Shown: positions 15,540 through 24,894, numbered from the stretch's first letter. The stretch is 64,000 nucleotides of DNA from Clostridia bacterium (GCA_017429695.1 JAFROK010000012.1:1-64000), one strand, 5' to 3'. The notes: generated from the sequence alone by a model not told the origin. Made by a program: numbers and translations.

Positions 15540-17060
15540 ATGGAAAAAACAGCCGGAAAACGCCCTGTCAGGGTTGACCAGTCCCGGCCGGAGCAGATAT
15601 CGCTCTGGGCATTGCGGATTATCATCCTGCTGGTGGTGCTGATGGTTTTCTTTCCCCCGTTTAACCCGGGAAGAATATCCAGCAAAATCAGCGGAAACCT
15701 GACGCTGCTGACTTCTGCCACATCCTTTTCCACAATCACTACCAAGCTGAGCGCCTACATGGTGGAAAACAGCCGGCGCTTTGCCCTGCGCGCGGGCGAT
15801 CTGCAGCAGTCCATGCTGGGCTGCCTGATGATCCTGGGGGGTACGCTGGCTGCCGGAGCCGGGGCCTGCATCAGCCTGGGCAACCGGAAAATGCGCCGGA
15901 TCGGCGCATGGTTTCCCATTGCAGGTGCGGCGCTGATCCTGGGCGGACTGGCGGTCAACCGGGTGGCTTACGGAAACATCGTCGATTTCATTCACAGCAT
16001 GGGCGAGGAGTTTGCGGCGGATCACCTGGCGGACATCGATCCGCAATGGCCGCAGTTTGCGTACAGCGCATGGACAGCAGGCGGTATCCTGATGCTGGCG
16101 GTATCCATGGCGGTGCTGTATTTTTCCTATTCCCGGAAGTGCGCGGATCCGAAACCGGCGATGGACGAGAAATACCGGCTGTTTATTATGTTCCTGCCGG
16201 TGCTGATCCTGTCCTTTATCTTTGCTTACCTGCCGATTTACGGCTGGCGGTACGCATTCTACGACGCGAAGGCCGGCGATGAGCTGACGAAGGATATTTT
16301 CGTTGGATTTGACAATTTCACCATGCTGGTGAACGACCCGGGCTTTTCCTCCAAGATTCTGCAGGTGCTGCGGAATACGCTGATCATGAGCGGCCTGGGG
16401 ATTGCCACCAGCTGGCTGCCGATTGCATTCGCCATCCTGCTTGCGGAAGTGCGGTCCACCAAGTTCCAGCGGACGGTGCAGACCCTCACCACGATTCCCA
16501 ACTTCCTGAGCTGGGTGCTGGTATATGCGGTGGCTTTGTCCATTTTTGCGGCAGATGGCCTGATCAACAACCTGCAGAGTATGCTGACCGCATCCGGCTT
16601 TGTGAGGACGGATTACCTGGCCAGTGCAGACGGCGTATGGATCAAGATGCTGCTGTGGGGCACCTGGAAAGGCCTCGGCTGGAGCGCTATCATCTATGTG
16701 GCCGGCATTGCCGGCATCGACCAGCAGCTGTATGAGGCGGCCAAGGTGGACGGCGCCAACCGGTTCCGCTGCATCTGGCATATTACTGTGCCGGGGCTGA
16801 TTCCCACCTACATGGTGATGCTGCTGATGAGTATTGCCGGCATCCTGTCCAACGGCATGGAGCAGTACCTGGTTTTCTCCAACCCGTATAACGGCGACTA
16901 CATTCAGGTGCTGGACCTTTATGTATACAACCTGGGTATCGGCAACAACCAGTTGTCGGTTTCCACGGTGATCGGCATTCTGAAGTCCCTGATCGCGGTA
17001 GTGCTGCTGTTCGGCGCCAACGGCATTTCCAAAGCCGTCCGCGGCGAGAGCATTATTTAA
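15540..17060 (+). CDS. ABC transporter permease, LplB type, with N-terminal membrane extension
   Basis: The product has 506 residues. Residues ~215-506 are a MalF/LplB-like permease (COG4209 type) with the cytoplasmic coupling loop EAAKVDGANRFRCIWHITVP near residue 398, which docks on the ATPase. Residues 1-215 are extra: a membrane segment at ~24-42, then ~89-112, ~120-142 and ~178-200, with an external-looking loop after the first. Family members are usually ~300 residues. Together with the next gene it forms the membrane channel of a carbohydrate importer. No ATP-binding gene lies nearby, so a shared MsmK/UgpC-like ATPase is assumed. Confidence 0.88.
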   Translation: MEKTAGKRPVRVDQSRPEQISLWALRIIILLVVLMVFFPPFNPGRISSKISGNLTLLTSATSFSTITTKLSAYMVENSRRFALRAGDLQQSMLGCLMILGGTLAAGAGACISLGNRKMRRIGAWFPIAGAALILGGLAVNRVAYGNIVDFIHSMGEEFAADHLADIDPQWPQFAYSAWTAGGILMLAVSMAVLYFSYSRKCADPKPAMDEKYRLFIMFLPVLILSFIFAYLPIYGWRYAFYDAKAGDELTKDIFVGFDNFTMLVNDPGFSSKILQVLRNTLIMSGLGIATSWLPIAFAILLAEVRSTKFQRTVQTLTTIPNFLSWVLVYAVALSIFAADGLINNLQSMLTASGFVRTDYLASADGVWIKMLLWGTWKGLGWSAIIYVAGIAGIDQQLYEAAKVDGANRFRCIWHITVPGLIPTYMVMLLMSIAGILSNGMEQYLVFSNPYNGDYIQVLDLYVYNLGIGNNQLSVSTVIGILKSLIAVVLLFGANGISKAVRGESII

Positions 17061-17073
17061 TGGGGGTGCGGAT

Positions 17074-18954
17074 ATGGAAAAGAGAAAAGGATTCCTGTCA
17101 AATCGCATCGTCCTGAAGGGATGGCAGAAGCTGCTGATTATCCTGGGCTGCACGGTAATCGCTGCCCTGGGCGCCTGGGTATACTGCGAGAAAATTGCTA
17201 CGCCGGTATATGTGACCACTGTGCGCACGCAGCTGCACATCGAGGATATCGAAACGTTGATGACTTCCTCCGATCCGACGCTGACCACGGAAGTGCTGGA
17301 CATTCCCGGCGGTCTGCGGAATGAAATCGGCGAAGTCGGCAGCAAAGGCAAAGGCGACTATTACCGGTATATTTCCGACGAAATCAATGAGGCAACCGGT
17401 GAACGGCTGAAGCCGAAAGAACTGAAAGCCATGATCAATATTTCCACCGATCCGGCGGACGGGACCAACCAGACGGTGCTGATTGCCGTGAAAAACAGTG
17501 ATCCGGAAAAACTGCGCATGATTACGGATGCTGCAGTCAGGCAGTTTGGCGTGATCATCTTCGGCGCCGAGGCTGACAGCGGACAAGTGGCGGTGACGGA
17601 ATCCGCCGATGAATCCGGGGAGAAGCTGACCGTTGCTTACCGGCTGACGGATGAGGCGGCGGCGAAGCTGCCCAGCCAGTTCAAGGGAAAAACGCTGAAC
17701 CTGGTGACGCCCATGGAGAATGCGCTGGCGGATGATGATTTCTGCGAACGGATTGCCCTGACGGCCGGCATTTCCGCAAAGGCTGCCGATATCCGGAAAC
17801 GGGTTGTGCTGTCCACGACAGCTGATTCCGCCGTGATGACGCTGACGGCGGCATGGAACGATCCGGAAAGCGCGCAAAAGCTGGCGACAGCAGCCGGGAC
17901 GGAGTTTGCGAACCGTTTGTTCGGCGGCGAGGCGCAGCCATGGCAGGCTGCAACGGACGAACCGGTGACCGTGAGCGAGAATGTGAAGGAATGGCCGATT
18001 ACCGCTGTGATCGTCACGATTGCGGCGCTGATCGCCCTGATTGTCAGCTATGCATTATTCTCGCAGCAGCCGCTGTTTGATACCATGGTCGTGGTTTTCT
18101 TCATTGTGTTTACATTTATCTGCGTATTCCCGTTCTACTACCTGTTCATCAACACGATTTCCGACAACAACCTGGTGGCCGGCGGACAGATCAACTTTGT
18201 GCCAAAGGGAATCCACCTGATGAACTATGACCGGATCCTTGGGAAGAATGCGGACGGAACATTCAAGAACCAGGACGTGATCAACGCCCTGAAGGTCACG
18301 CTGGCGAGGACGCTGCTGGGAACGGCGCTGATGGTGTTGACTTCCGCATGGGCCGGGTATCTGGTGACCAAACGGAAAATGTGGCACCGGAGCTTCTGGT
18401 ACCGGGCCCTGGTGATTACCATGTATTTCAATGCCGGCCTGATTCCCTGGTATACCAACATGCTGATGCTGGGACTGACCGGAAACTTCCTGGCGTATAT
18501 CCTGCCGGGCATGGTGGCCCCGTATAACATTATCCTGGTGAAGACCTATATTGAGTCGATCCCCGGATCGCTGGAGGAAAGCGCGATTATCGACGGCGCT
18601 TCCACCTACAAGGTGTTCCTGCGGATCATCCTGCCGCTGTCTGTGCCGATTCTGGCGACGATTGCCATTTTCGGCGCGGTGGGCAACTGGAACTCCTTCC
18701 AGGACTCCCTGCTGCTGATGAGCTCCGCACCGAATCTGTATACGCTGCAGCACAGGCTGTATGTTTACCTGAACCAGACGACCTCCATCAATACGGAGCA
18801 GATTTCGGAACAGATGGCGCAGAACCTGATGAATACCGGTGTGACTACCAAGTATACCATCGCCATGATTACCATTATCCCGATTCTGCTGGTGTATCCG
18901 ATTATGCAGCGGTATTTCGTAAAAGGTATCATGCTGGGAGCGGTGAAGGGATAA
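17074..18954 (+). CDS. ABC transporter permease, YtcP type, fused to a Wzz-like extracellular domain
   Basis: The product has 626 residues. Residues ~335-626 are a MalG/YtcP-like permease with the coupling loop EESAIIDGASTYKVFLRIIL near residue 501 and the usual NSFQDSLLLM end region. Residues ~18-36 form a membrane helix, ~40-305 an extracytoplasmic domain and ~307-329 a second helix. The extra domain resembles polysaccharide chain-length regulators (Wzz/YveK): TM plus beta strands, phrases such as ISTDPADGTNQTVLIAVKNS and DPESAQKLATAAGTEFANRL, and a closing TM. Such a fusion to an importer permease is not one I know. The start is ATG 17074, 13 bases after the first permease gene, so the two are translationally close. 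Confidence 0.85.
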   Translation: MEKRKGFLSNRIVLKGWQKLLIILGCTVIAALGAWVYCEKIATPVYVTTVRTQLHIEDIETLMTSSDPTLTTEVLDIPGGLRNEIGEVGSKGKGDYYRYISDEINEATGERLKPKELKAMINISTDPADGTNQTVLIAVKNSDPEKLRMITDAAVRQFGVIIFGAEADSGQVAVTESADESGEKLTVAYRLTDEAAAKLPSQFKGKTLNLVTPMENALADDDFCERIALTAGISAKAADIRKRVVLSTTADSAVMTLTAAWNDPESAQKLATAAGTEFANRLFGGEAQPWQAATDEPVTVSENVKEWPITAVIVTIAALIALIVSYALFSQQPLFDTMVVVFFIVFTFICVFPFYYLFINTISDNNLVAGGQINFVPKGIHLMNYDRILGKNADGTFKNQDVINALKVTLARTLLGTALMVLTSAWAGYLVTKRKMWHRSFWYRALVITMYFNAGLIPWYTNMLMLGLTGNFLAYILPGMVAPYNIILVKTYIESIPGSLEESAIIDGASTYKVFLRIILPLSVPILATIAIFGAVGNWNSFQDSLLLMSSAPNLYTLQHRLYVYLNQTTSINTEQISEQMAQNLMNTGVTTKYTIAMITIIPILLVYPIMQRYFVKGIMLGAVKG

Positions 18955-19016
18955 GGGGGGCTTTCCGATCGAATCCAACGCAGGCCGCACTGTGGCCTGC
19001 GCCCCCGAGCCCCCTT
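18953..19016 (+). other. Structured intercistronic RNA between permease and binding-protein genes
   Basis: An outer helix AAGGGGG-CT (18953-18962, one bulged G) pairs with AGCCCCCTT (19008-19016). It encloses an 8-bp stem CGCAGGCC (18979-18986) / GGCCTGCG (18994-19001). The structure contains the permease stop codon. Such elements often stabilise the downstream message so that binding protein is made in excess over permeases. Confidence 0.55.
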
Positions 19017-19071
19017 CGGGATGCATTGTTGGAAGTTATAGCAAAAGCTATTATTTTAGGAGGAAGGATCT

Positions 19072-20856
19072 ATGAAGAAACTGGTTGCTTTGATGCTGGC
19101 ACTGGTGCTGGCAGCCGGACTGATGCCTTTGGCATCGGCTGAGGGATGGACGGAGCGGAACACCGCTGACTATGAACCCGAACAGTCCGTTGTGGACCGG
19201 AACGCGCCCACCATCCGGCTGGACGTGTACAGCCAGCTGGCGAACTATTCCGGCATTCAGCAGGGATGGAGCGCCACCCTGATGAAGGATAAGTTCAACG
19301 TGGAAATCAACATCATTCCGGAACAGGACGGCACCTATGCCACCCGCATGGAAGCGGGCAGCCTGGGCGACATCGTGGTCTGGGGCGCCAACGGGGACGA
19401 CTACAAAAACGCCGCCGCAAAGGATATGCTGCTGGACTGGGAACAGTATAACCTGGGCCAGACCCACGCACCTTATATCTGGCAGAATTATACCAAAGCC
19501 CTGGAAAGCAACCGCGCCATCAGCGGCGACGGCAAGATCCACGGATTTGGATTCAATGTAGCCTTTGCTTCGGACAGCCATCAGTCCTTCTTCTATACCT
19601 GGGACGTGCGGTGGGATCTGTATAAAGCCCTGGGATATCCGGAAGTATACGATCTGGATGACCTGGTGGACCTGTTCGTGCAGATGAAGGAAATCTGCCC
19701 CACGGATGAAATCGGTAACGAGACCTACGCCCTGAGCTCCTGGCCTGACTGGGACGGCAACATGGTGATGTATGTCAAGGCGCTGGGCACCGCTTTCTAC
19801 GGATATGACGAGCTGGGCTTCGGATACTACAATCCGAACAACGGCGAGTTCCTGTCCTGCCTGGATGACAACGGCGTGTATATGGAATGCCTGCGGTTCT
19901 TCAACAAGCTGTACCGGGCCGGGCTCCTGGATCCCAACTCCGCCACCCAGACCTATGACAAGATGAGCGAAAAGCTGAAGAACGGCGGCACTTTCTGGTC
20001 CATCTTCAACTATGCCGGATCCATGGCTTACAACACCGACAAGCACATGAGCGAAGGCAAATACATGTATTCCATGGTGCCGCTGGACGCCACTCCCATC
20101 GTGTACGGCCTGGGCGCCAACGGCGGCAACCGGATCTGGTCCGTGGGCAACTATACCCAGTATCCGGAACTGTGCCTGGAAATTGTAAACTGGCTGGCGA
20201 CTCCGGAAGGTTCCATGACCATGTGGTACGGCCCGAAAGGCCTGACCTGGGATTATGACGAGAACGGCGGGATGTATTTCACCGAGCTGGGCCAGCTAAC
20301 CAGCCAGGACAGTTCCTATAACATGGCCGGCATCGAATGGACCTCTCCCTATACCGGACAGACCTACACCCTCAGCGGCACCTACAACGACGGTTCGCTG
20401 CAGATCAACAACACCACCCTGTCCAAGGACATGATCAACCCGGACGGCAACGGTGTGGAAACCTTCAACAAGGACACCTGGTCTTCCGTTGTGACCGCCA
20501 CCACCTATCCGATCCAGGAGGACTGGCGGGAGCATAACAGCGCGGTGCTGGCAGACGAATACATGGAAGCCCGGGAAGACGAATACGGCGACAAGATGTA
20601 TGTGGTGATGCCGGACATTCCTTACTCCGAGGGCGAGAAGGATTCCGACCTGACGCTGAAATGGAACAACTGTGCCAAGACGGTGAAGGATTATTCCTGG
20701 CGGGCCATCTACGCGAAGGCAGATGCGGAGTTTAATTTCCACGTCAGTGAAATGAAGAAGCTGTGCGAAAGCTACGGATACGCGGACTGCGTGAAATGGT
20801 GTGAGCAGGAAGCGGCACAGAAGTGGGAACTGACCCAGCAGATGCAGGGCAATTAA
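19072..20856 (+). CDS. Extracellular solute-binding protein, LplA-like
   Basis: The product has 594 residues, with a signal peptide MKKLVALMLALVLAAGLMPL ending near ASAEG. There is no lipobox Cys, unusual for a Gram-positive binding protein, so anchoring is unclear. The mature part has the layout of large carbohydrate-binding proteins that pair with LplB/YtcP permeases: TIRLDVYSQLANYSG at the start, KDKFNVEINIIPEQDGTYAT with a short linker, GDIVVWG, and a late NWLATPEGSMTMWYG region typical of this group. Its location directly downstream of the two permeases supports the role. Its substrate is probably an oligosaccharide released by the downstream GH5 enzyme. It has a strong AGGAGGAAGG Shine-Dalgarno and a terminator after the gene. 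Confidence 0.88.
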   Translation: MKKLVALMLALVLAAGLMPLASAEGWTERNTADYEPEQSVVDRNAPTIRLDVYSQLANYSGIQQGWSATLMKDKFNVEINIIPEQDGTYATRMEAGSLGDIVVWGANGDDYKNAAAKDMLLDWEQYNLGQTHAPYIWQNYTKALESNRAISGDGKIHGFGFNVAFASDSHQSFFYTWDVRWDLYKALGYPEVYDLDDLVDLFVQMKEICPTDEIGNETYALSSWPDWDGNMVMYVKALGTAFYGYDELGFGYYNPNNGEFLSCLDDNGVYMECLRFFNKLYRAGLLDPNSATQTYDKMSEKLKNGGTFWSIFNYAGSMAYNTDKHMSEGKYMYSMVPLDATPIVYGLGANGGNRIWSVGNYTQYPELCLEIVNWLATPEGSMTMWYGPKGLTWDYDENGGMYFTELGQLTSQDSSYNMAGIEWTSPYTGQTYTLSGTYNDGSLQINNTTLSKDMINPDGNGVETFNKDTWSSVVTATTYPIQEDWREHNSAVLADEYMEAREDEYGDKMYVVMPDIPYSEGEKDSDLTLKWNNCAKTVKDYSWRAIYAKADAEFNFHVSEMKKLCESYGYADCVKWCEQEAAQKWELTQQMQGN

Positions 20857-20876
20857 TCCCGACGTTATTTTCCGCA

Positions 20877-20908
20877 GCCCCCTTTTCCTGGAAGAGGGGG
20901 CGCTTTTT
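20877..20908 (+). terminator. Intrinsic terminator after the solute-binding protein gene
   Basis: GCCCCCTTTTCC pairs with GGAAGAGGGGGC (one mismatch-type position), followed by GCTTTTT. It lies 20 bases downstream of the stop, before the GH5 gene. Confidence 0.75.
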
Positions 20909-20931
20909 ATCACAGACGGAGGAAGATGAGC

Positions 20932-22713
20932 ATGAAAATGCATTGGATCCTGACGGTGCTGCTGCTTGTGGCACTGCTGTTTTGGACCCTGCCGGGGCTG
21001 GCGGAAGACGCGCCGGAAAACGCGATTGAAATGACCCGGCGGATGGGAAACGGCATCAACCTGGGGAATACCATGGAGGCGTGCAACGGCGGCGCGTTGG
21101 GCGGCAACACGACCGACGACCCGCTATTTTATGAGACCATGTGGGGGCAGCCGGTGACCACGGCGGAAATGATGCGGGGCATGAAGGAAGCCGGGTTTGA
21201 CAGCATCCGGATTCCGGTGGCCTGGATGACCAACGCCACCCACCTGAAGGACGGGGATTATACGATTTCCCCGGCTTATCTGAAACGGGTGGAGGAGATT
21301 GTGAACTACGCGCTGGACGCCGGCATGACCGTGATCATCAACGACCACTGGGACGGCGGATGGTGGGGGATGTTTGGCTCGGACACGGAGGCGACCCGGC
21401 AGCTGGCCATGGAGGCCTATGTCGGCATGTGGCGGCAGGTGGCAGCGTATTTCGCGGATTACGACTGGCGCCTGGTCTTTGAAAGCGCCAACGAGGAGCT
21501 CGGCGCCCGGTTTGATGAAAATTCCCCGCTGTACTGCCAGGATTCCATTACCCATACAATGCCGGACAGCGAACGGTACCGCCTGACCAATGAGATCAAC
21601 CAGGCATTTGTGGATACGGTGCGCGCCGGCGGCGGGAATAACGCGCAGCGGTTCCTGCTGATTGCCGGCTTCGGAACGAATATTGACAAGACATTTGACA
21701 GCCGGTTTATCATGCCGACGGATTCCGCGGAAAACCGGCTGATGGTTTCCGTGCATTACTATGACCCCTGGAGCTACTGCGGTGCATCCAGCGCGAAAGG
21801 CGCGACGCTGTGGGGAAAGAAAAAGGACTATGAGTCCATGGCTGCCTTGCTGGGCAAAATGAAGAAATTCACAGCGGGCGGTTACGGCGTGGTGATCGGT
21901 GAATACGGCGCGCTGACAGGCAGCGACGGAATCATGAAAGCCAACGCGCCGGCCTATCACAAAGCCTTCCTGGACTGCTGCGACGCGCTGGATTTTACTT
22001 CCTGCCTGTGGGACTGCAGCGGGTTCTTTGTCCGGCGGGAAGGCCGGATTGTTGAGGATAAAATGGCCGCGGTGTACGCGGGCCGGAACGTGGCTTCCGA
22101 AGCGGGAAAGGACTATTCGGAGATTGCCGCGGCCGGAAAAGCGGCACTGGATGCGACCATCGCAGACGCGCCCGAAACCTTGGTGGAAACAAGCGTGACG
22201 GTATCGGATGAGACGGCGGTGGCCTGGATTATGTTCAGCGAGGGCAGTTGGGCTATCAGCTACAGCGTCGGCGACACCTACACACCGGATTCCATTACGC
22301 CCGGGGTGACGCCGACGGATGTGCAGATTACCGGGGAAGGGAAATATACCGTTGCGCTGGACTTTACCGGTACGGAAAAAGGATACGCAGAAAACACCGC
22401 CTTCAGCGCAGTGGGCATTTCCAACGGGGAACAGCTGTTTCCCGGATACTGTATCCACATTACAGAGATCCGGATCAACGGGGAGCCGGTGAAACTGAAG
22501 GGCCGGAATTATACCTGCTCGGACGACGGAAAATGCACCCGCAGCAACCTGTTCAATGAATGGGTGGACATGAAGGGCATTACAAAAGCCGTGGCCCGGG
22601 TGATGTACGGTGACCTGACCGGTATTTCCGCCACCATCCTGGACCGCGGATCGGACTGCATGAACCGGATCGAAACACTGGAAGTGGACTTTATGTACGG
22701 GCCCCACAAATAA
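20932..22713 (+). CDS. Secreted GH5 glycoside hydrolase (cellulase-type) with C-terminal repeat module
   Basis: The product has 593 residues. Signal peptide MKMHWILTVLLLVALLFWTL, cleaved near GLAED. Residues ~25-370 are a GH5 (beta/alpha)8 barrel, with GNGINLGNTMEACN, the acid/base in ESANEEL (Glu188) and the nucleophile in VVIGEYGAL (Glu324). It should hydrolyse beta-1,4-linked glucan, mannan or xylan-type chains outside the cell. Residues ~429-593 are the module found four times in the protein at 13441-15465 (IMFSEGSWAIS, KYTVALDF, TAFSAVGISNGEQLFPGYCI, IRINGEPV, NYTCSDDGKCTRSNLFNEWV), probably substrate-binding. ATG 20932 has better spacing to GGAGG (20918-20922) than ATG 20926. A terminator precedes it, so its expression may be partly separate from the transporter. 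Confidence 0.92.
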   Translation: MKMHWILTVLLLVALLFWTLPGLAEDAPENAIEMTRRMGNGINLGNTMEACNGGALGGNTTDDPLFYETMWGQPVTTAEMMRGMKEAGFDSIRIPVAWMTNATHLKDGDYTISPAYLKRVEEIVNYALDAGMTVIINDHWDGGWWGMFGSDTEATRQLAMEAYVGMWRQVAAYFADYDWRLVFESANEELGARFDENSPLYCQDSITHTMPDSERYRLTNEINQAFVDTVRAGGGNNAQRFLLIAGFGTNIDKTFDSRFIMPTDSAENRLMVSVHYYDPWSYCGASSAKGATLWGKKKDYESMAALLGKMKKFTAGGYGVVIGEYGALTGSDGIMKANAPAYHKAFLDCCDALDFTSCLWDCSGFFVRREGRIVEDKMAAVYAGRNVASEAGKDYSEIAAAGKAALDATIADAPETLVETSVTVSDETAVAWIMFSEGSWAISYSVGDTYTPDSITPGVTPTDVQITGEGKYTVALDFTGTEKGYAENTAFSAVGISNGEQLFPGYCIHITEIRINGEPVKLKGRNYTCSDDGKCTRSNLFNEWVDMKGITKAVARVMYGDLTGISATILDRGSDCMNRIETLEVDFMYGPHK

Positions 22714-22722
22714 TGACAACCA

Positions 22723-24822
22723 TTAATCGATATCCTGCGGCCATCCCTGCCATTTCAGGCTCATCTCACCTTCCCAGAGAGCTTCCTCCGGGAAGGTTAT
22801 TTTTGTGCCGTCCCAGATGAACGGGATCCGATCCAGCGGAATCAGACGCCTGAACTCGTCCATGGCCAGATAATCGATATAGTAGGTCCCGGGCGGGAGA
22901 GGACGCACTTCCATCTTCAGGCTCAGGAAGATGTTCCGCCATTCTCCGCCATCAAAATTCTTATTGTTACTGAACTCATTGCCTTCCGTGGGATACAGCA
23001 CACGATACCGCTGGCCGGCAAAATTAGACATTTTCATGACGTTCCGGTTCATGACGCTGCTGTCTGCATCATAACCTTCCCACATGCCGAAAATTTCAAG
23101 CTCATTATCATCATTCAGGCTGCATCGCAGGTTCCAAACCTCAGTGCCGAACTGCAGCGGAACGCTGTACAGGTTGCCGACATAATCATTCCGGAGCATT
23201 TCGATGCTGCAGACATCGTCCTCCACATAAGGCCACATCCAGGGCTCGCCGGCACAATACACTAATCCGCCGTTGCTGCCACTTTCCAGCCTGGTGATGT
23301 TGGATCCCAGATAAAGTACCTGGCCGGTTTCTTCGTTTTTCCAATACAGCTGGTATAAAACATTCCGCAGGGAAGCGGTCAGCGAAGGTACCCGGACTCC
23401 CGGCACGCCGCTTGCACTCCAGATTTTTTCCGCATGGATTGTGTATTCTTCGATATCTCCGATATTCGGCAAGCGCTCCGCCTGCTCATAGATCACGTCC
23501 GGTGCGCTCCATGTCGGGCTCAACGCATCCAGAAACGTCAGATAATGGGGGGAAGGGCAGTTGGCAGCATACTGGTCGAGCTCCGCATCCGTGAAATCCA
23601 TTGCCAGGCAGAATGAAATGCCGCGTGCCGCGCTGCGGCCGTTTCCGCGGACGGAATAGACGACCGCGTCATTCAGGGCGTCCACCATTTCCCGGAACAG
23701 ATCCGGTTCCATGCAGCCGGTAATCCGATCATCAAACAGGATGCCGCCCAGATCCGTCATGCCTTCAATGGCGTCTCCGTATTTTTCCGCGGATTCCAGA
23801 AGGGATATGACCATGGAAACCGCCCAGGTATCATGGGCATAGATATTGCCGACGGCTTCCATGAACCGGTCAAAGCACTGGGCCAGGCGCGGAATTTTGC
23901 TCAGGTCTGTGACGGACCATGTCAGCAGGTCCTGGGCCTGCTTGTCGCTCTGGTTTGCATACTGGATCTGGGTCATGTCACAGATCCAGCGGCCCAGCTG
24001 TTTTCCGTCGCAGTCCGGGCAATAATAAAGCTGCTGCAGCCAGTCGCGGATGGCAGTTCCGTCCCCGGTGACCACTTCTTCGGAAGCGACCATCCAGCGG
24101 GCATTTTGCTGAATTGCACAGGCGGTTTCCAGGTTGGCCATCAGGCATGCGTCAAAAAGAACGGTTTCAAAGACGATGCCGCTTTCCGCCAGCGCACTTT
24201 TCAGTTCGTCCAGGTTCATCCGGTCTCCGTCAAACAGTTCATCGATCAGGACGCCGGTTTTTCCGCCGCCGCCGTGTCCCCAGATGACCAGGCAGTATTT
24301 TTCGGCCGGGTAGGTTTCCGTGCCCCACCGAATAAAATCCGTCAGCGTTTCCGGCGACGACATGCTGGCCAGGGGGAGTTCCTCCATCAGGCGGATTTCA
24401 GGGACCGGATACAGCTCCGGATTGGAGAGGTCGAAACCGCATTCCCATCGCTGCAGGCAGTCCGCCGCAACCTGGATGCCCAGCTTTTCGGTATGCCATT
24501 TTTTGGCGCCGCCGGTCTGAACAGCGACCTTAACCCGTCCGGGTTCCCGGAGAACCGGTTTTTCCTCCTCGCCGGAGAGCGTGAGGAACATATTCCGGGT
24601 ACTGTTCCAGGTGTCGCGGTAGTAGACACATTCGCTGATGGCTGCCAGGTCCTCCGTTGCCAGGGAATGGCGGGATTCCAGGTCGGCGCCACAGATGTAG
24701 AAGAGCACGGTCCAGTCTGCCTTGCTATCCGCATTTGCTTCCGCCCGGGCCGGAGATGCCGCAAGGGCAACTGCGGCGCATAGGGCGACCAGCAGGATGA
24801 GCCAGATTCTTTTTTGATTCAT
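22723..24822 (-). CDS. Secreted clostripain-family cysteine peptidase (C11)
   Basis: The product has 699 residues, with a signal peptide (MNQKRIWLILLVALCAAVAL, cleaved near ARAEA). The caspase-like fold of clostripain is seen in DWTVLFYICGADLES, LVIWGHGGGGKTGV (catalytic His183) and VLFDACLMANLETA (catalytic Cys226), followed by a region with a long beta-rich C-terminus. C11 proteases prefer Arg or Lys at P1. The start is ATG 24822, with GGAGGA upstream; the frame back to 24960 crosses the promoter. It converges on the GH5 gene with a 9-base gap and no obvious terminator. It diverges from the giant secreted-protein gene, so co-regulation or proteolytic processing of that protein is possible (inference). 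Confidence 0.88.
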   Translation of the reverse strand: MNQKRIWLILLVALCAAVALAASPARAEANADSKADWTVLFYICGADLESRHSLATEDLAAISECVYYRDTWNSTRNMFLTLSGEEEKPVLREPGRVKVAVQTGGAKKWHTEKLGIQVAADCLQRWECGFDLSNPELYPVPEIRLMEELPLASMSSPETLTDFIRWGTETYPAEKYCLVIWGHGGGGKTGVLIDELFDGDRMNLDELKSALAESGIVFETVLFDACLMANLETACAIQQNARWMVASEEVVTGDGTAIRDWLQQLYYCPDCDGKQLGRWICDMTQIQYANQSDKQAQDLLTWSVTDLSKIPRLAQCFDRFMEAVGNIYAHDTWAVSMVISLLESAEKYGDAIEGMTDLGGILFDDRITGCMEPDLFREMVDALNDAVVYSVRGNGRSAARGISFCLAMDFTDAELDQYAANCPSPHYLTFLDALSPTWSAPDVIYEQAERLPNIGDIEEYTIHAEKIWSASGVPGVRVPSLTASLRNVLYQLYWKNEETGQVLYLGSNITRLESGSNGGLVYCAGEPWMWPYVEDDVCSIEMLRNDYVGNLYSVPLQFGTEVWNLRCSLNDDNELEIFGMWEGYDADSSVMNRNVMKMSNFAGQRYRVLYPTEGNEFSNNKNFDGGEWRNIFLSLKMEVRPLPPGTYYIDYLAMDEFRRLIPLDRIPFIWDGTKITFPEEALWEGEMSLKWQGWPQDID

Positions 24823-24865
24823 ATATCCTCCGGATTTATTTTGTCTTTTACTGCCTGATAACCGG

Positions 24866-24894
24866 ATTATACAATAAAAGACCGAGCCTGTCAT
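24866..24894 (-). promoter_or_regulatory. Sigma-A promoter of the clostripain-like gene
   Basis: On the minus strand: ATGACA (24894-24889), 17-base spacer, TATAAT (24871-24866). This matches 5/6 and 6/6 of consensus; the start codon is ~37 bases downstream of the expected transcription start. Confidence 0.75.

Noticed and set aside
15399..17351. 650-codon minus-strand frame across the permease genes
   Set aside because: Antisense shadow of the first permease; His/Gln-rich composition typical of reverse-complement translation.
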